The notes under the pieces: model-generated
The model's input: the letters and a program-made list of their open reading frames with translations, nothing else
Told to the model about the DNA's origin: nothing
Databases searched by the model: none
Shown here: in pieces, positions 9,192 to 17,559 of the stretch
Position numbering within the stretch: position 1 is the stretch's first letter
How the letters are laid out: each line of letters begins with the position of its first letter
DNA from: Leptospira koniambonensis
Lineage (GTDB): Bacteria; Spirochaetota; Leptospiria; Leptospirales; Leptospiraceae
Reading direction: 5' to 3'
Length of the DNA stretch: 64,000 nucleotides
Assembly: GCF_004769555.1 (NCBI RefSeq)
Contig: NZ_RQFY01000011.1
Coordinates: 62,001-126,000 of the forward strand
Translations under genes and position numbers: made by a program

Positions 9192-9242
9192 GAAAGTTAT
9201 TCTTTCGGGCCTTAAAGCCTATGCAACTTTTTTTCCCGGGAT

Positions 9243-9545
9243 TTATGCCTTGATGCGCAGCATTGTATCCACTTTGAATTTACGGAGTACATCCATTAAA
9301 GTAGGTTGAAGATTCACCACCTCTAATTTTACTCCGAAATGATCCAAAAGATTTCTGAGAGTCAGTAGTTTTGCAACACCGCTAGAAGTAATTTTTTTGG
9401 TCGGGGTCATATCTAAGGTTAGGTTTTGGATATGTGCCCTGGAAGCCTGTTCCGAAATCTCATCAAAGACTTTTTCGTATCCGTCCAGGAGTTGATTTTC
9501 GAACCGAACGATTCCGTGTTTATTTTGTATCGTTAATTTGGCCAT
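9243..9545 (-). CDS. STAS-domain protein (anti-sigma antagonist type)
   Basis: This 100-residue single-domain protein fits the STAS fold: an initial strand pair (MAKLTIQNKHGIVRFE), the central LTLDMTPTKKITSSGVAKLL containing the switch-loop serine region (SSG), and LGVKLEVVNLQPTLMDVLRK at the C-terminus. Such proteins often act in partner-switching with GHKL kinases to control sigma factors or other targets. A GHKL-type ATPase is encoded elsewhere in the window (25887-26591), but nothing links the two. It lies 51 bp upstream of the exporter ATPase in the same direction, so readthrough is possible. Confidence 0.85.
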   Translation of the reverse strand: MAKLTIQNKHGIVRFENQLLDGYEKVFDEISEQASRAHIQNLTLDMTPTKKITSSGVAKLLTLRNLLDHFGVKLEVVNLQPTLMDVLRKFKVDTMLRIKA

Positions 9546-9641
9546 AGGTAACAGCTTGTTTACTGAAATAGACTCCTAAAACTAGAGCATCCCAACAATA
9601 AAACGGCGAAGGACTCTAGTTCTACTAACCAAACAAACGGC

Positions 9642-10439
9642 TCAAATTTTTCGGCACATAAAATTCCAATAATTTGCCTTGGGAAAAATTTCCCAAGCCT
9701 CATAATCGGAGCCTATTCCTAGAATTTCAAGGCCTGAATTTTGTAGTATCTTCGACCAAGTTTCTATCGGATAAGCCCTGTGAAAATGTTCTTCTAACTC
9801 CGAAATCCCAGCTTCTGAAAATTCCAAACTGGTCTTCAAAACGGAAGTTTCCGGATCAAATTCATTCTTCCAGACCAGTTTTGTCTTCCCATGGGTCTCT
9901 TTCAGGACCTTGCCTTTAAAATTTTTTCGAAAATTTTCGGAGGTGCTTACATCGAAAAAGAAGACCCCATTCTTCTCCAAGACCCTTGAAACTTGGGCAA
10001 ATACTCGGATGAGTTCTTCTTCCTTTTGGAAATAATTTAAAGTGTCATGAACTGAAAAAACCAGATCAAATGACCGACCCAATTTAGGGAAGGATAGAAG
10101 GTCCCCTAATTTTCGAACCCCTCTAATTGCTTGAGAATCGGCGATTTGAAGCATTTCAGGAGAATTATCGATTCCCCAAAGTTCTGTGGAAGGAGGTAGA
10201 AATTTCCAAATTTTGCAGGTTCCACAACCTAAATCTAATGCGATTTTTGGATGGATTTTTTGGGTTCCGATCTGGTAAGATTCCAAAATCATCTTAGCCC
10301 AGTCATGATAAGGTGCCCGTTTCATGACCCCGTCGTAAATGCCCGCAAATGCCGTATAAGGCCTTTTTTTGGGGATTGGAGAAATAATTCTTGATTTATT
10401 CCCCTGCTTGCGAGTATTCCTATCCATTTGATGAGACAT
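9642..10439 (-). CDS. Class I SAM-dependent methyltransferase
   Basis: The 265-residue protein carries the AdoMet-binding motif I LDLGCGTCKIW (glycines near residues 71-73), followed by LWGIDNSPEMLQIAD (motif II acidic residue) and the FDLVFSVHDTLNYF region, typical of Methyltransf_11/25 families. The segment YTAFAGIYDGVMKRAPYHDW before motif I is common to the subfamily of stand-alone bacterial enzymes with unknown small-molecule substrates. The first 20 residues are basic and could be an over-extended start (a second Met is at residue 5). It is divergent from the long coiled-coil gene, with 47 bp between. Confidence 0.85.
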   Translation of the reverse strand: MSHQMDRNTRKQGNKSRIISPIPKKRPYTAFAGIYDGVMKRAPYHDWAKMILESYQIGTQKIHPKIALDLGCGTCKIWKFLPPSTELWGIDNSPEMLQIADSQAIRGVRKLGDLLSFPKLGRSFDLVFSVHDTLNYFQKEEELIRVFAQVSRVLEKNGVFFFDVSTSENFRKNFKGKVLKETHGKTKLVWKNEFDPETSVLKTSLEFSEAGISELEEHFHRAYPIETWSKILQNSGLEILGIGSDYEAWEIFPKANYWNFMCRKI

Positions 10440-10486
10440 AATTCTCAGGAGGGTTTCCTTCGGAGAATTTCTTTGAAACTCTAAGT

Positions 10487-13400
10487 ATGGGCCTAGAACT
10501 TCTTTTACCCTTTTTAGCCAGTGTAGGCATTACTATCCTTCTTCGCAGGATGGACAAGTCGAATTATAAGCTCAGCCAGATCAAAAGATATACTGGCAAG
10601 CTCCAGGAAGAATTGCAAGAGATCGCCCTGGAAAAAATCCAATCTGTAAAAGATTCTGGAATTGAACTGGAGATCAGTTTAAAACAAACCCGAAAACTTG
10701 CGGAAGAGGTAAGAGGCCTTAATGAAGAATCTAGACAATTATTGGATACAATTCGTTCCAATAGAGATTTTTTAAACGCAGTTACATTAGATCTAAAGGA
10801 AGTAGTTCATCTTTCTTCTGATATTCGCCAGGAATCTCAGTCCATCCAAGACGGATTACAAAGACTAGAGATTGGCAAAAAAGAAGTACATGGGATTGGA
10901 AATCGTATCCAAGAACTTCGTTCCGAGGCAGAAGTTCTTCTGGAAGCATTCCAAGAAAAACTCAATTTCCGTTCAGATGATATTCTACAATCGCTCGCTT
11001 CTAAAATTGTAGAGTTAGAAGGATTATTAGAAGTTAAAGCGGATCGAATCGAATCCGGTTTAGAAGAATTGGGAGAAGCTTTCCGCCAAAGATTAGAAGC
11101 CCAAACAAAGTCATTATATCATGAAACCGTTGGCAAAGTAGATAATGCTCGTGAAGAAGTTCAGTCTCTTCTTGAATCAGTAAAAGTAAAAGAAGAAGAT
11201 CTAGATGCCAGAACAGATCGTATGCAGACAGCTTTCTTATCTGTATCAGAAAAAATTGATCGTTTAGAAACCAGAGTAGATGAGAAGGCAGAACTTGCTG
11301 ATCGTAAGTTAGAGGAAACCTTCTCCCGGAATGAATCGGTCATTCGCCAAAAATACGATCAAGTATTAGAACAAGTAGTTCATTCTAAAGAAGCATTCCT
11401 AAACGGAGTTCGTATAGAGATCGAGGCGATTCGTAAAGAAATAGAAGGAATGAGCCTCGAAACCTTAACTAGACGCGACGAGATCTTAAACGAGACTAGA
11501 CGCCAAGCAGAAGGGATCAACGACTCTATCAATATCTTCCAAGAAAAATATCTGGAAGCAGAGAACAAATTACTCAAACAAGCAGATTCTCGCAAAGCGG
11601 ATCTGATGCGCCAAATAGATTCTTTTGAAGACGAATTCAATCGTATTTCCAGCAGTTTAAGAATAGAAGCAGAAGATTTGCGAAAGGAAATCCTTTCCGG
11701 ATTGAAAGAATTCCATTCTGCTTTAGAATCTTCTCGTTCAGAAGAAGAAAGAAAATCTAAAGTTAAACTAGACCAAATTAGAGAATCTTTAGAAGAAGAA
11801 CTAAAAGTCCTTCAATCTTCTCAGGCGGAAAAATTCCGTGCGGACTGGGAAACTATTAAAGAAAACGTTAAGGACTATTCTTCTCAAATTTCTACTCGAA
11901 TGAAAGAGATAGAAGGTTCTATGAAAGACCTGAAAGTTTCTTTAGAAGAAGAAGTTGGTGCATTACATGCTTCTCACTCTGATCGTTTCCGTTCTGAATG
12001 GGATTCTATCAGAGAAAATGTGAAAATTTTCGACGTCCAGGTTTCTACCCGGATGAAAGAAATGGATTCTTATGTAAAGGATATCCGAGAAGCCTTAGAA
12101 GGAACTGCTGGAGATATTCTTGCAGAAGCAGAATCTAAGGTAAGCGAGATAGGTCTTTCTATCGAAGACGAGTTCCGGAAAATGGACAGAAGATTCGAAC
12201 ACTTCTCTCGTTCCTGGGAAGAAGATGTACAATCCCAGAAAAACCATACCATGGATGCAATTCGTGGATTGGAAGAAAGACTGGGACAGATCCATTTCAA
12301 AGGCGCAGAATATTTGGAAGAATTCTCCAAATCTTATGCGGAACAAAAAGATAAGATCGAAGAATTTGTATCTAAATATAAGACTAACTTCCATAAAGAG
12401 GGAGACGAAGTCAGAGAGGATCTTGTATCTCGTTTCAAAGATCTAAAAGCAGAAGCAATTACGAGTGTAGAAAGCGTAAAAGTTGAATATTCTGCTGCGG
12501 GAGAAAGATTTGAAAATCTTCTGCGTAAGAATGAAAAACTTTTAGAAATGCAGGCGGAGAAGATCCGCACTTCTACCGAATCCCAACTGGAAAAGGCAGG
12601 AGAACAAGCAAGAGTTGTTCTAGACAAACTGAAAGAATCCGGCCAAGATTTCTTCGAAAGACAGGAAGAAAAAATAGATCGTCTGAACGATACTATCGAT
12701 TCTAAGATCAACAGACAATTGTCTGCACTACTAGACAAAGGACAGATCCAATTAAGCCAATTGGAAGAAAGGATCGCAAAACATTTAGCGGATGTAAAAC
12801 GACATCTGGAAGAAGCTTTAGATTCAGGGATCAAAGAAAGCGAAGGCCAGATGAAGGAATTCCAAAATCAGGTAAAATATTTGCTGAAAGAAACCGAAGA
12901 ATCTTCGGAAGAATTCCTAAAAACTGGAAGAGAAGAATTCCAGAAGGCACAAAAAGAATATCGTGTTCTTCAAATCGATCTTCGCAAAGATCTATCAGAG
13001 ATCCAAGATGCAAAACGTTCTCTATTCTCCGAACTGGAAGAAGAAGCAGAAAAGTTACGTTCTTCTGTGGATGATATCTCTGAAAGGATCCAAGATGCAG
13101 AAAAACGTTCTGCACTCTTCTTAGATGTAAAAGAAATTATAGAACGTTCCGAAGAGTTTGTCTCCGAGATGAAAGAAGCTCTGGAAGATGCAAATCATTC
13201 GGAAAAAACATACGAAGACCTGGACCAAAACTTAGTTCGTATCAAAAAAGTACAGGAAGATCTGGAGACTCGTATCTCTCAGGCAGAAGAAAGAAGTTCA
13301 GAAATTCTTTCTATAGAAGAGAAAGCAGAAGTTTTAAAAGAAGAATTCGAAAGGATCATGGAAGAATCTTCTCAGTGGAATGATACTCATCGCAAACTTG

Positions 13401-14068
13401 TAGAGGCAGGCGAGAGGGCATTCGAAATGGAATCTCGTTTCTTGGATCTGGAAGATCGCCTGGGTAGAGTTGTATCCGTTAGAGAAGAGATTAAATCATT
13501 AGACCAAGATAGCCAGGGTCATAAAGAGAATTCATTTAAGTTAGCTCAAAAAATACGTGAGATGGAAAAAGAGATCTCTGTAATCGAAGCAAGAGAAAGA
13601 GAAGTTGCGGAAACTCTTAAGAAAACCGACGACAGACTTGAGACTCTCGCAGGCAGAAAAGAAGAAATACTTTCTGTAGAAGCTAAGTTCGATAAGATAG
13701 AAGACCTAATGTCTGAGTTAGGAGAGCGCCATAAACAGATCAGCACTCTTCAACAAAGATTAGATGATATGAAAGTAGGTGCTTTATCTGTTAAGGATGA
13801 CTTAGAAGGTCTACTTTCCGAAGCAGAAGATACCTTCGAAAAACTTTCTACATTCATGGATGTGGTGCAAACCAATATGTCTAAGACCGGAGGGGCAAAA
13901 TCCGGTAAGACTCAAGGGCAAGATCCCTTAGTAGCTAGAAAGAAAGCAACAGTGTTGAATTTATTTCATAATTTCCATTGGCAACCAGAGACGATCGCTG
14001 AAAAATTAGGGCTCGAAACTTCTTTGGTCCAAACTATCATTCAAAATGAGACGGTGAAAAAGGGATGA
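10487..14068 (+). CDS. Giant coiled-coil protein (SpiroCoCo type) with C-terminal HTH-like end
   Basis: The 1193-residue protein opens with a hydrophobic stretch (MGLELLLPFLASVGITILL) and then consists almost wholly of heptad-rich coiled coil full of Glu, Lys, Arg and Leu. It matches the long coiled-coil proteins conserved in spirochaetes and thought to be cytoskeletal or scaffold proteins; this is by architecture. A 51-residue tandem repeat is visible at residues 435-485 and 486-536. The last 45 residues (KKATVLNLFHNFHWQPETIA onward, with KLGLETSLVQTII) look like a helix-turn-helix rather than coil, suggesting nucleic-acid or protein docking. The first 20 residues could anchor it in the membrane. 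Confidence 0.85.
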   Translation: MGLELLLPFLASVGITILLRRMDKSNYKLSQIKRYTGKLQEELQEIALEKIQSVKDSGIELEISLKQTRKLAEEVRGLNEESRQLLDTIRSNRDFLNAVTLDLKEVVHLSSDIRQESQSIQDGLQRLEIGKKEVHGIGNRIQELRSEAEVLLEAFQEKLNFRSDDILQSLASKIVELEGLLEVKADRIESGLEELGEAFRQRLEAQTKSLYHETVGKVDNAREEVQSLLESVKVKEEDLDARTDRMQTAFLSVSEKIDRLETRVDEKAELADRKLEETFSRNESVIRQKYDQVLEQVVHSKEAFLNGVRIEIEAIRKEIEGMSLETLTRRDEILNETRRQAEGINDSINIFQEKYLEAENKLLKQADSRKADLMRQIDSFEDEFNRISSSLRIEAEDLRKEILSGLKEFHSALESSRSEEERKSKVKLDQIRESLEEELKVLQSSQAEKFRADWETIKENVKDYSSQISTRMKEIEGSMKDLKVSLEEEVGALHASHSDRFRSEWDSIRENVKIFDVQVSTRMKEMDSYVKDIREALEGTAGDILAEAESKVSEIGLSIEDEFRKMDRRFEHFSRSWEEDVQSQKNHTMDAIRGLEERLGQIHFKGAEYLEEFSKSYAEQKDKIEEFVSKYKTNFHKEGDEVREDLVSRFKDLKAEAITSVESVKVEYSAAGERFENLLRKNEKLLEMQAEKIRTSTESQLEKAGEQARVVLDKLKESGQDFFERQEEKIDRLNDTIDSKINRQLSALLDKGQIQLSQLEERIAKHLADVKRHLEEALDSGIKESEGQMKEFQNQVKYLLKETEESSEEFLKTGREEFQKAQKEYRVLQIDLRKDLSEIQDAKRSLFSELEEEAEKLRSSVDDISERIQDAEKRSALFLDVKEIIERSEEFVSEMKEALEDANHSEKTYEDLDQNLVRIKKVQEDLETRISQAEERSSEILSIEEKAEVLKEEFERIMEESSQWNDTHRKLVEAGERAFEMESRFLDLEDRLGRVVSVREEIKSLDQDSQGHKENSFKLAQKIREMEKEISVIEAREREVAETLKKTDDRLETLAGRKEEILSVEAKFDKIEDLMSELGERHKQISTLQQRLDDMKVGALSVKDDLEGLLSEAEDTFEKLSTFMDVVQTNMSKTGGAKSGKTQGQDPLVARKKATVLNLFHNFHWQPETIAEKLGLETSLVQTIIQNETVKKG
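11789..12094 (+). repeat. 51-codon tandem duplication inside the coiled-coil gene
   Basis: Two adjacent 153-bp units (11789-11941 and 11942-12094) encode clearly related 51-residue segments: both begin LEEE, then share the pattern F-R-x-[DE]-W-[ED]-[TS]-I-[KR]-E-N-V-K and STRMKE. The units differ at many codons, so the duplication is old or constrained. It suggests growth of the rod by internal duplication. Confidence 0.8.
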
Positions 14069-14306
14069 TTTTTTTCTTGACCCCAATCTTTTCACCCAAT
14101 ATGTCTCGTTCCCACTTGTATTATACGACATGCAAAAAATTTCATGGGGGAAACCTTTCGTTTTTAATAAAAAACTGAAATTGTATGGAAGCATTCCGAA
14201 AATGATTCCTTTTTTCGAGGCATCTGGAAACGTATCACAGTATATTTGACACGTTCCGGAAAAGTCTCGGGATGGAATAAGGAGATGCTCCCAAAAGCTC
14301 GTTCGT

Positions 14307-14540
14307 ATGGTACAAAAAAAGAAAACTACTGTTAAGAGGAAGAATTCCATGGCTCAAAGCGCTGAAAAGGATACCCTCATCGTCGCAAGCAAGGTAAAAG
14401 CTTATATCAAATCTAAAGGCTTTATGACTTCCGGAGACGCGGTCGATGGCTTGAATGAAAAGTTATACGGACTGATCGACGATGCTTTAAAACGTACCGA
14501 GGCGAACAAACGCACTACGGTTAGACCAACCGACTTCTAA
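14307..14540 (+). CDS. Bacterial histone-fold DNA-binding protein
   Basis: The protein has 77 residues from the ATG at 14307, or 63 from the ATG at 14349, which alone has a good ribosome site (AGAGGAAG six bases upstream). The body VASKVKAYIKSKGFMTSG, then the central helix, then ANKRTTVRPTDF matches bacterial histone-fold proteins such as Bdellovibrio Bd0055 and its leptospiral relatives, including the R-T-x-V-x-x-x-D ending (R69, D76) that closes the histone fold. Such proteins bind and bend or coat DNA. If the upstream start is used, a basic tail KKKTTVKRK precedes the fold. The map gene starts eight bases after its stop. Confidence 0.88.
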   Translation: MVQKKKTTVKRKNSMAQSAEKDTLIVASKVKAYIKSKGFMTSGDAVDGLNEKLYGLIDDALKRTEANKRTTVRPTDF

Positions 14541-14547
14541 TCCATTC

Positions 14548-15303
14548 TTGATCTACATCAAGAACAAGACTGAAATCGAGAAAATGAGGGCGGCGGGCAA
14601 ATTAGCCGCCGCGCTTCTTGACTATATATCCGGATTCATTCAACCCGGTATAAGTACCCTTGCGATCAATGATCTCTGCGAAGAGTTCACTAAGAAGAAT
14701 GGAGGCAAGTCGGCTCCGTTAGGTTATAAGGGTTTCCCGAAATCAGTGTGTACTTCTATCAATGAAGTTGTTTGCCATGGGATTCCCAAAGCAATCGATG
14801 TTTTGAAAGAAGGAGATATAGTCAACGTAGACGTAACTCCTATCGTTGATGGATATCATGGAGATAGTTCTCGTACTTTTATTGTAGGTGGTAAAACTTC
14901 TCCGGAAGTGGAACGACTTGTAAAAGATGCAGAACGTGCCATGTGGATTGGAATAGAACAGGTCAAACCTGGAAATCGTGTAAGCGATATTGCAAATGCA
15001 ATTGATGATTACCTGACTCCTAAAGGATATGGAATCGTTAAAGATCTAATGGGCCACGGGATAGGCAGAGGTTTCCACGAAGAGCCTCAAATTCCTCATT
15101 ACCGTTCCGGCCGTAAACTAGCCAAACTAGAACCTGGAATGACATTCACTATAGAACCAATGGTGAATCTAGGAACCTGGGAAGTGATCTTTTCTAAAAA
15201 GGATGGATGGACTGTAACCACCAGGGACGGAAAATGGTCCGCTCAGTTCGAACATACCATTCTAGTCACCGAAAAAGGCTATGAAATTTTAACCCAAGCA
15301 TAA
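14548..15303 (+). CDS. map: Methionine aminopeptidase, type I
   Basis: The 251-residue enzyme removes the initiator methionine from nascent proteins in the cytoplasm. All metal ligands are visible: D95 and D106 (VNVDVTPIVDGYHGDSSRTF), H170 (GHGIGRGFHEEP), E203 (FTIEP) and E235 (FEHTI); H78 and H177 of the active site are also present. Length is normal for a type Ia enzyme without an N-terminal extension. The start is TTG, seven bases after the histone stop codon, so the two are very probably co-transcribed. Identification is firm. Confidence 0.97.
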   Translation: MIYIKNKTEIEKMRAAGKLAAALLDYISGFIQPGISTLAINDLCEEFTKKNGGKSAPLGYKGFPKSVCTSINEVVCHGIPKAIDVLKEGDIVNVDVTPIVDGYHGDSSRTFIVGGKTSPEVERLVKDAERAMWIGIEQVKPGNRVSDIANAIDDYLTPKGYGIVKDLMGHGIGRGFHEEPQIPHYRSGRKLAKLEPGMTFTIEPMVNLGTWEVIFSKKDGWTVTTRDGKWSAQFEHTILVTEKGYEILTQA

Positions 15304-15316
15304 TAATCTGCCGTGC

Positions 15317-16240
15317 ATGGATTTCGTTTGGAAATATATTTCTTTACTCGGTAAGGATCTCGCCTTTTTCGTTTTAGGCTTTTTAGTCTTCTACATAGGT
15401 AAAAAACTAAAGGACTGGACGGAACCTCGTAAGTTAGACGAGGAATTAGTAAAATCCGATAATAGCGCGCTCGCACTGAGCTTATCCGGCTATTATATCG
15501 GGGTCATTATATTATTTATCACTATAGTTTCTCACCCTGGAGAAAATGGAGACTTGATTGGAGATCTTTTCCAAGTGTCTTCCTTTTCTATCTTAGGAGT
15601 TATACTCCTTCTTCTTTCCCAAAAGATCAACGATGGATTGATACTTGGTGGGATAGATGCAATTGAAGAAATATACGAAAAAAGAAATTTAGCCGTCGCC
15701 TCCGTTTTATTTGGAGGAACTATCGCGAGTTCCTTTTTTATAGCGGCTGCATTGAATGGAGATATAGGAGAGAAGGTTTTTCCTCAAGGATTGGGTCTTG
15801 CAGTTTCCCCACTTGTAGAAAAGACAATCATTGGATCTATTATCTCTGTAATCTTTTTTTCCGTGGGACAGATTGGAATGATCTTATTCTCAGTTTATTA
15901 TAAACTTTGGATCCCTTATAAACTCAGATTAGAGTTAGAGGAAAAACAGAATCTTGCAGCAGGAACTGCGTTTGCTGGGGCATTACTTGCGATCGGGATC
16001 TTACTCACAAGAGCATTGTTTAGAGAATTTGAATCCTTATTTCAAACAGGGATCTTATTATTATTAGATCTTGGGCTTGCATTTATAATCATTCCTATTT
16101 TACATTTTTTCGCGGACTGGGTGGTATTACCTGGCTCCACATTAAAGGAAGAAATAGAAAGAGATCAAAATTTCGGAGCAGGTCTTTTGGAAGCAGTAGT
16201 GCTTGTGTCCTTCTCTGCTATTATATTTTTTGCAGTTTGA
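15317..16240 (+). CDS. DUF350 membrane protein, two tandem copies
   Basis: The 307-residue protein has about eight hydrophobic segments arranged as two similar halves, each with the DUF350 pattern of an initial helix, a charged loop and a helix starting S-x-x-x-A or A-x-x-x-G: ALALSLSGYYIGVIILF in the first half and NLAVASVLFGGTIASSFFIA and NLAAGTAFAGALLAIGILL later. The function of DUF350 is unknown. It follows map by 13 bp in the same direction and may share the histone-map transcript. The start ATG at 15317 (MDFVWKYI) has little ribosome-site support but gives a sensible first helix. Confidence 0.8.
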   Translation: MDFVWKYISLLGKDLAFFVLGFLVFYIGKKLKDWTEPRKLDEELVKSDNSALALSLSGYYIGVIILFITIVSHPGENGDLIGDLFQVSSFSILGVILLLLSQKINDGLILGGIDAIEEIYEKRNLAVASVLFGGTIASSFFIAAALNGDIGEKVFPQGLGLAVSPLVEKTIIGSIISVIFFSVGQIGMILFSVYYKLWIPYKLRLELEEKQNLAAGTAFAGALLAIGILLTRALFREFESLFQTGILLLLDLGLAFIIIPILHFFADWVVLPGSTLKEEIERDQNFGAGLLEAVVLVSFSAIIFFAV

Positions 16241-16241
16241 A

Positions 16242-16604
16242 TTAGAATAAATCTTTAGAAGAGTATAATTTCCATTCAAGATGGTAAACTTTTTTGATCC
16301 CAAAGTCGCAAGCTGCTTGTAAAATCATTTTTTCATCCGATTCTTGGGATAGGATAGAATAAGCATCAGTAAGATCAGAAACGATCTCAGCAAAAATATA
16401 TTTATGAGTAGGTAAGAAGGGGGAAAGTCCTCTCTCTTCGAAACCTCGCAGCGCTCCTAAAAGTCCTGCGAGTAAAATTCTACCGAGTGGTCTTGCTCTT
16501 TCTTTTGGAAGATCTAAGCCTGCTTCTTTTGCCGCGACTAAAAGTTCCTGGAGAGGAATTCCTCCCGATAAAGAATTTAAGGATGTTTCTTCTCCTTCCT
16601 GCAT
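16242..16604 (-). CDS. Small protein of unknown function
   Basis: The frame runs further upstream, but only into the antisense of queG, so I place the start at the ATG at 16604, giving 120 residues. The sequence shows a soluble helical protein (IPLQELLVAAKEAGLDLPKE, RILLAGLLGALRGFEERGL). I do not recognise it. There is no clear ribosome-binding site and only 16 bp separate it from the divergent queG start, which lowers confidence in the exact start. Its stop faces that of the DUF350 gene directly. Confidence 0.55.
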   Translation of the reverse strand: MQEGEETSLNSLSGGIPLQELLVAAKEAGLDLPKERARPLGRILLAGLLGALRGFEERGLSPFLPTHKYIFAEIVSDLTDAYSILSQESDEKMILQAACDFGIKKVYHLEWKLYSSKDLF

Positions 16605-16620
16605 AAAGAAAGAATAAGAT

Positions 16621-17559
16621 ATGCTTCTCGAAAGTAAAGAACTTCTGGATATGCTAAAAGATATCGCGGAGACGAATGGATTCCAATTATTCGGAGCAGG
16701 CCCGGCTTCTGTTCCGACTCCAGACAAGGAGAATATTCTTCATTGGGTGGGAGAAGGTCGTCATGGAAATATGGATTGGTATCCTAAAAACATGAATCTT
16801 CGATTGGAACTGGAAGGACTTGGATTCAAACCTGAATCAGTGATCGCATTAGGTGCATTATACAACGATCCAGATTATGAAAGCTTGGATCTACCTTATA
16901 GATTTTCTAGATACGCGATGGGAGAAGATTATCATTCTGTTCTTCGCAAAAAAGCTTCTGGTTTAATGGAATTTTTAAAGAAGAAGTTTCCGAACCAAAA
17001 ATTCAGACAAGGAGTGGACTCTCTTCCTGTTCCTGAAAAAATTTTAGCGAGAGAAGCAGGCCTTGGTTGGATTGGAAAAAATACAAATTTGATCCATGAA
17101 GAATATGGATCCTTCTTTTTTATCAGTTTAATTTTTACGGATCTTCCTCTCAGTTTTGTTTCCGTCCAAGCGAAGGACAGATGTGGAACTTGCAAAGCTT
17201 GTATAGATTCATGTCCTACAGGCGCCTTGGAACCTTACAAAATTGATGCTCGAAAATGTATTTCTTATAAAACGATAGAAGATAGATCTGAGGATGTGGA
17301 CTCATTACATGGTTGGGTATATGGCTGTGATATTTGTCAAGAGATCTGTCCTTGGAATCAGGTCAAAGCTCGTAAGAAAGGTTGGAAAACGGAAATTGGT
17401 GAATTTAAGATCCGAGATCTATTCAAAAAAGAAAGTCTCTCGGATCTGGATGAGAAAGAATTCAAAACGTATTTCCAAGATTCAGCGGTAAGTAGGATAT
17501 CCTACAAACAGATGAGGAGAAATTTAACTGTTTGGGAAAGAGATTCTTCCAAATCTTGA
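16621..17559 (+). CDS. queG: Epoxyqueuosine reductase QueG
   Basis: This 312-residue cobalamin and iron-sulfur enzyme performs the last step of queuosine synthesis, reducing epoxyqueuosine to queuosine in tRNA. Two ferredoxin-type clusters are visible: CGTCKACIDSCPTGAL at about residues 191-206 and CDICQEICPWN at about 239-249. The N-terminal half carries the cobalamin-binding domain (SRYAMGEDYHSVLR, GVDSLPVPEKILAREAGLGW). It lacks the C-terminal HEAT extension of longer homologues, which is common. Its 3' end overlaps the convergent Pr6Pr gene by 36 bp. No other queuosine gene lies in this window. Confidence 0.95.
   Translation: MLLESKELLDMLKDIAETNGFQLFGAGPASVPTPDKENILHWVGEGRHGNMDWYPKNMNLRLELEGLGFKPESVIALGALYNDPDYESLDLPYRFSRYAMGEDYHSVLRKKASGLMEFLKKKFPNQKFRQGVDSLPVPEKILAREAGLGWIGKNTNLIHEEYGSFFFISLIFTDLPLSFVSVQAKDRCGTCKACIDSCPTGALEPYKIDARKCISYKTIEDRSEDVDSLHGWVYGCDICQEICPWNQVKARKKGWKTEIGEFKIRDLFKKESLSDLDEKEFKTYFQDSAVSRISYKQMRRNLTVWERDSSKS

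Noticed and set aside
10564..13746. Several minus-strand frames of 60-170 codons opposite the coiled-coil gene
   Set aside because: They are Ser/Phe-rich antisense shadows of Glu/Lys-rich coding sequence and have no ribosome sites or neighbours.
14069..14306. Promoter search before the histone gene
   Set aside because: A TTGACA hexamer at about 14246 and TATTAT near 14119 are seen, but no correctly spaced partner hexamers, so I do not call a promoter.
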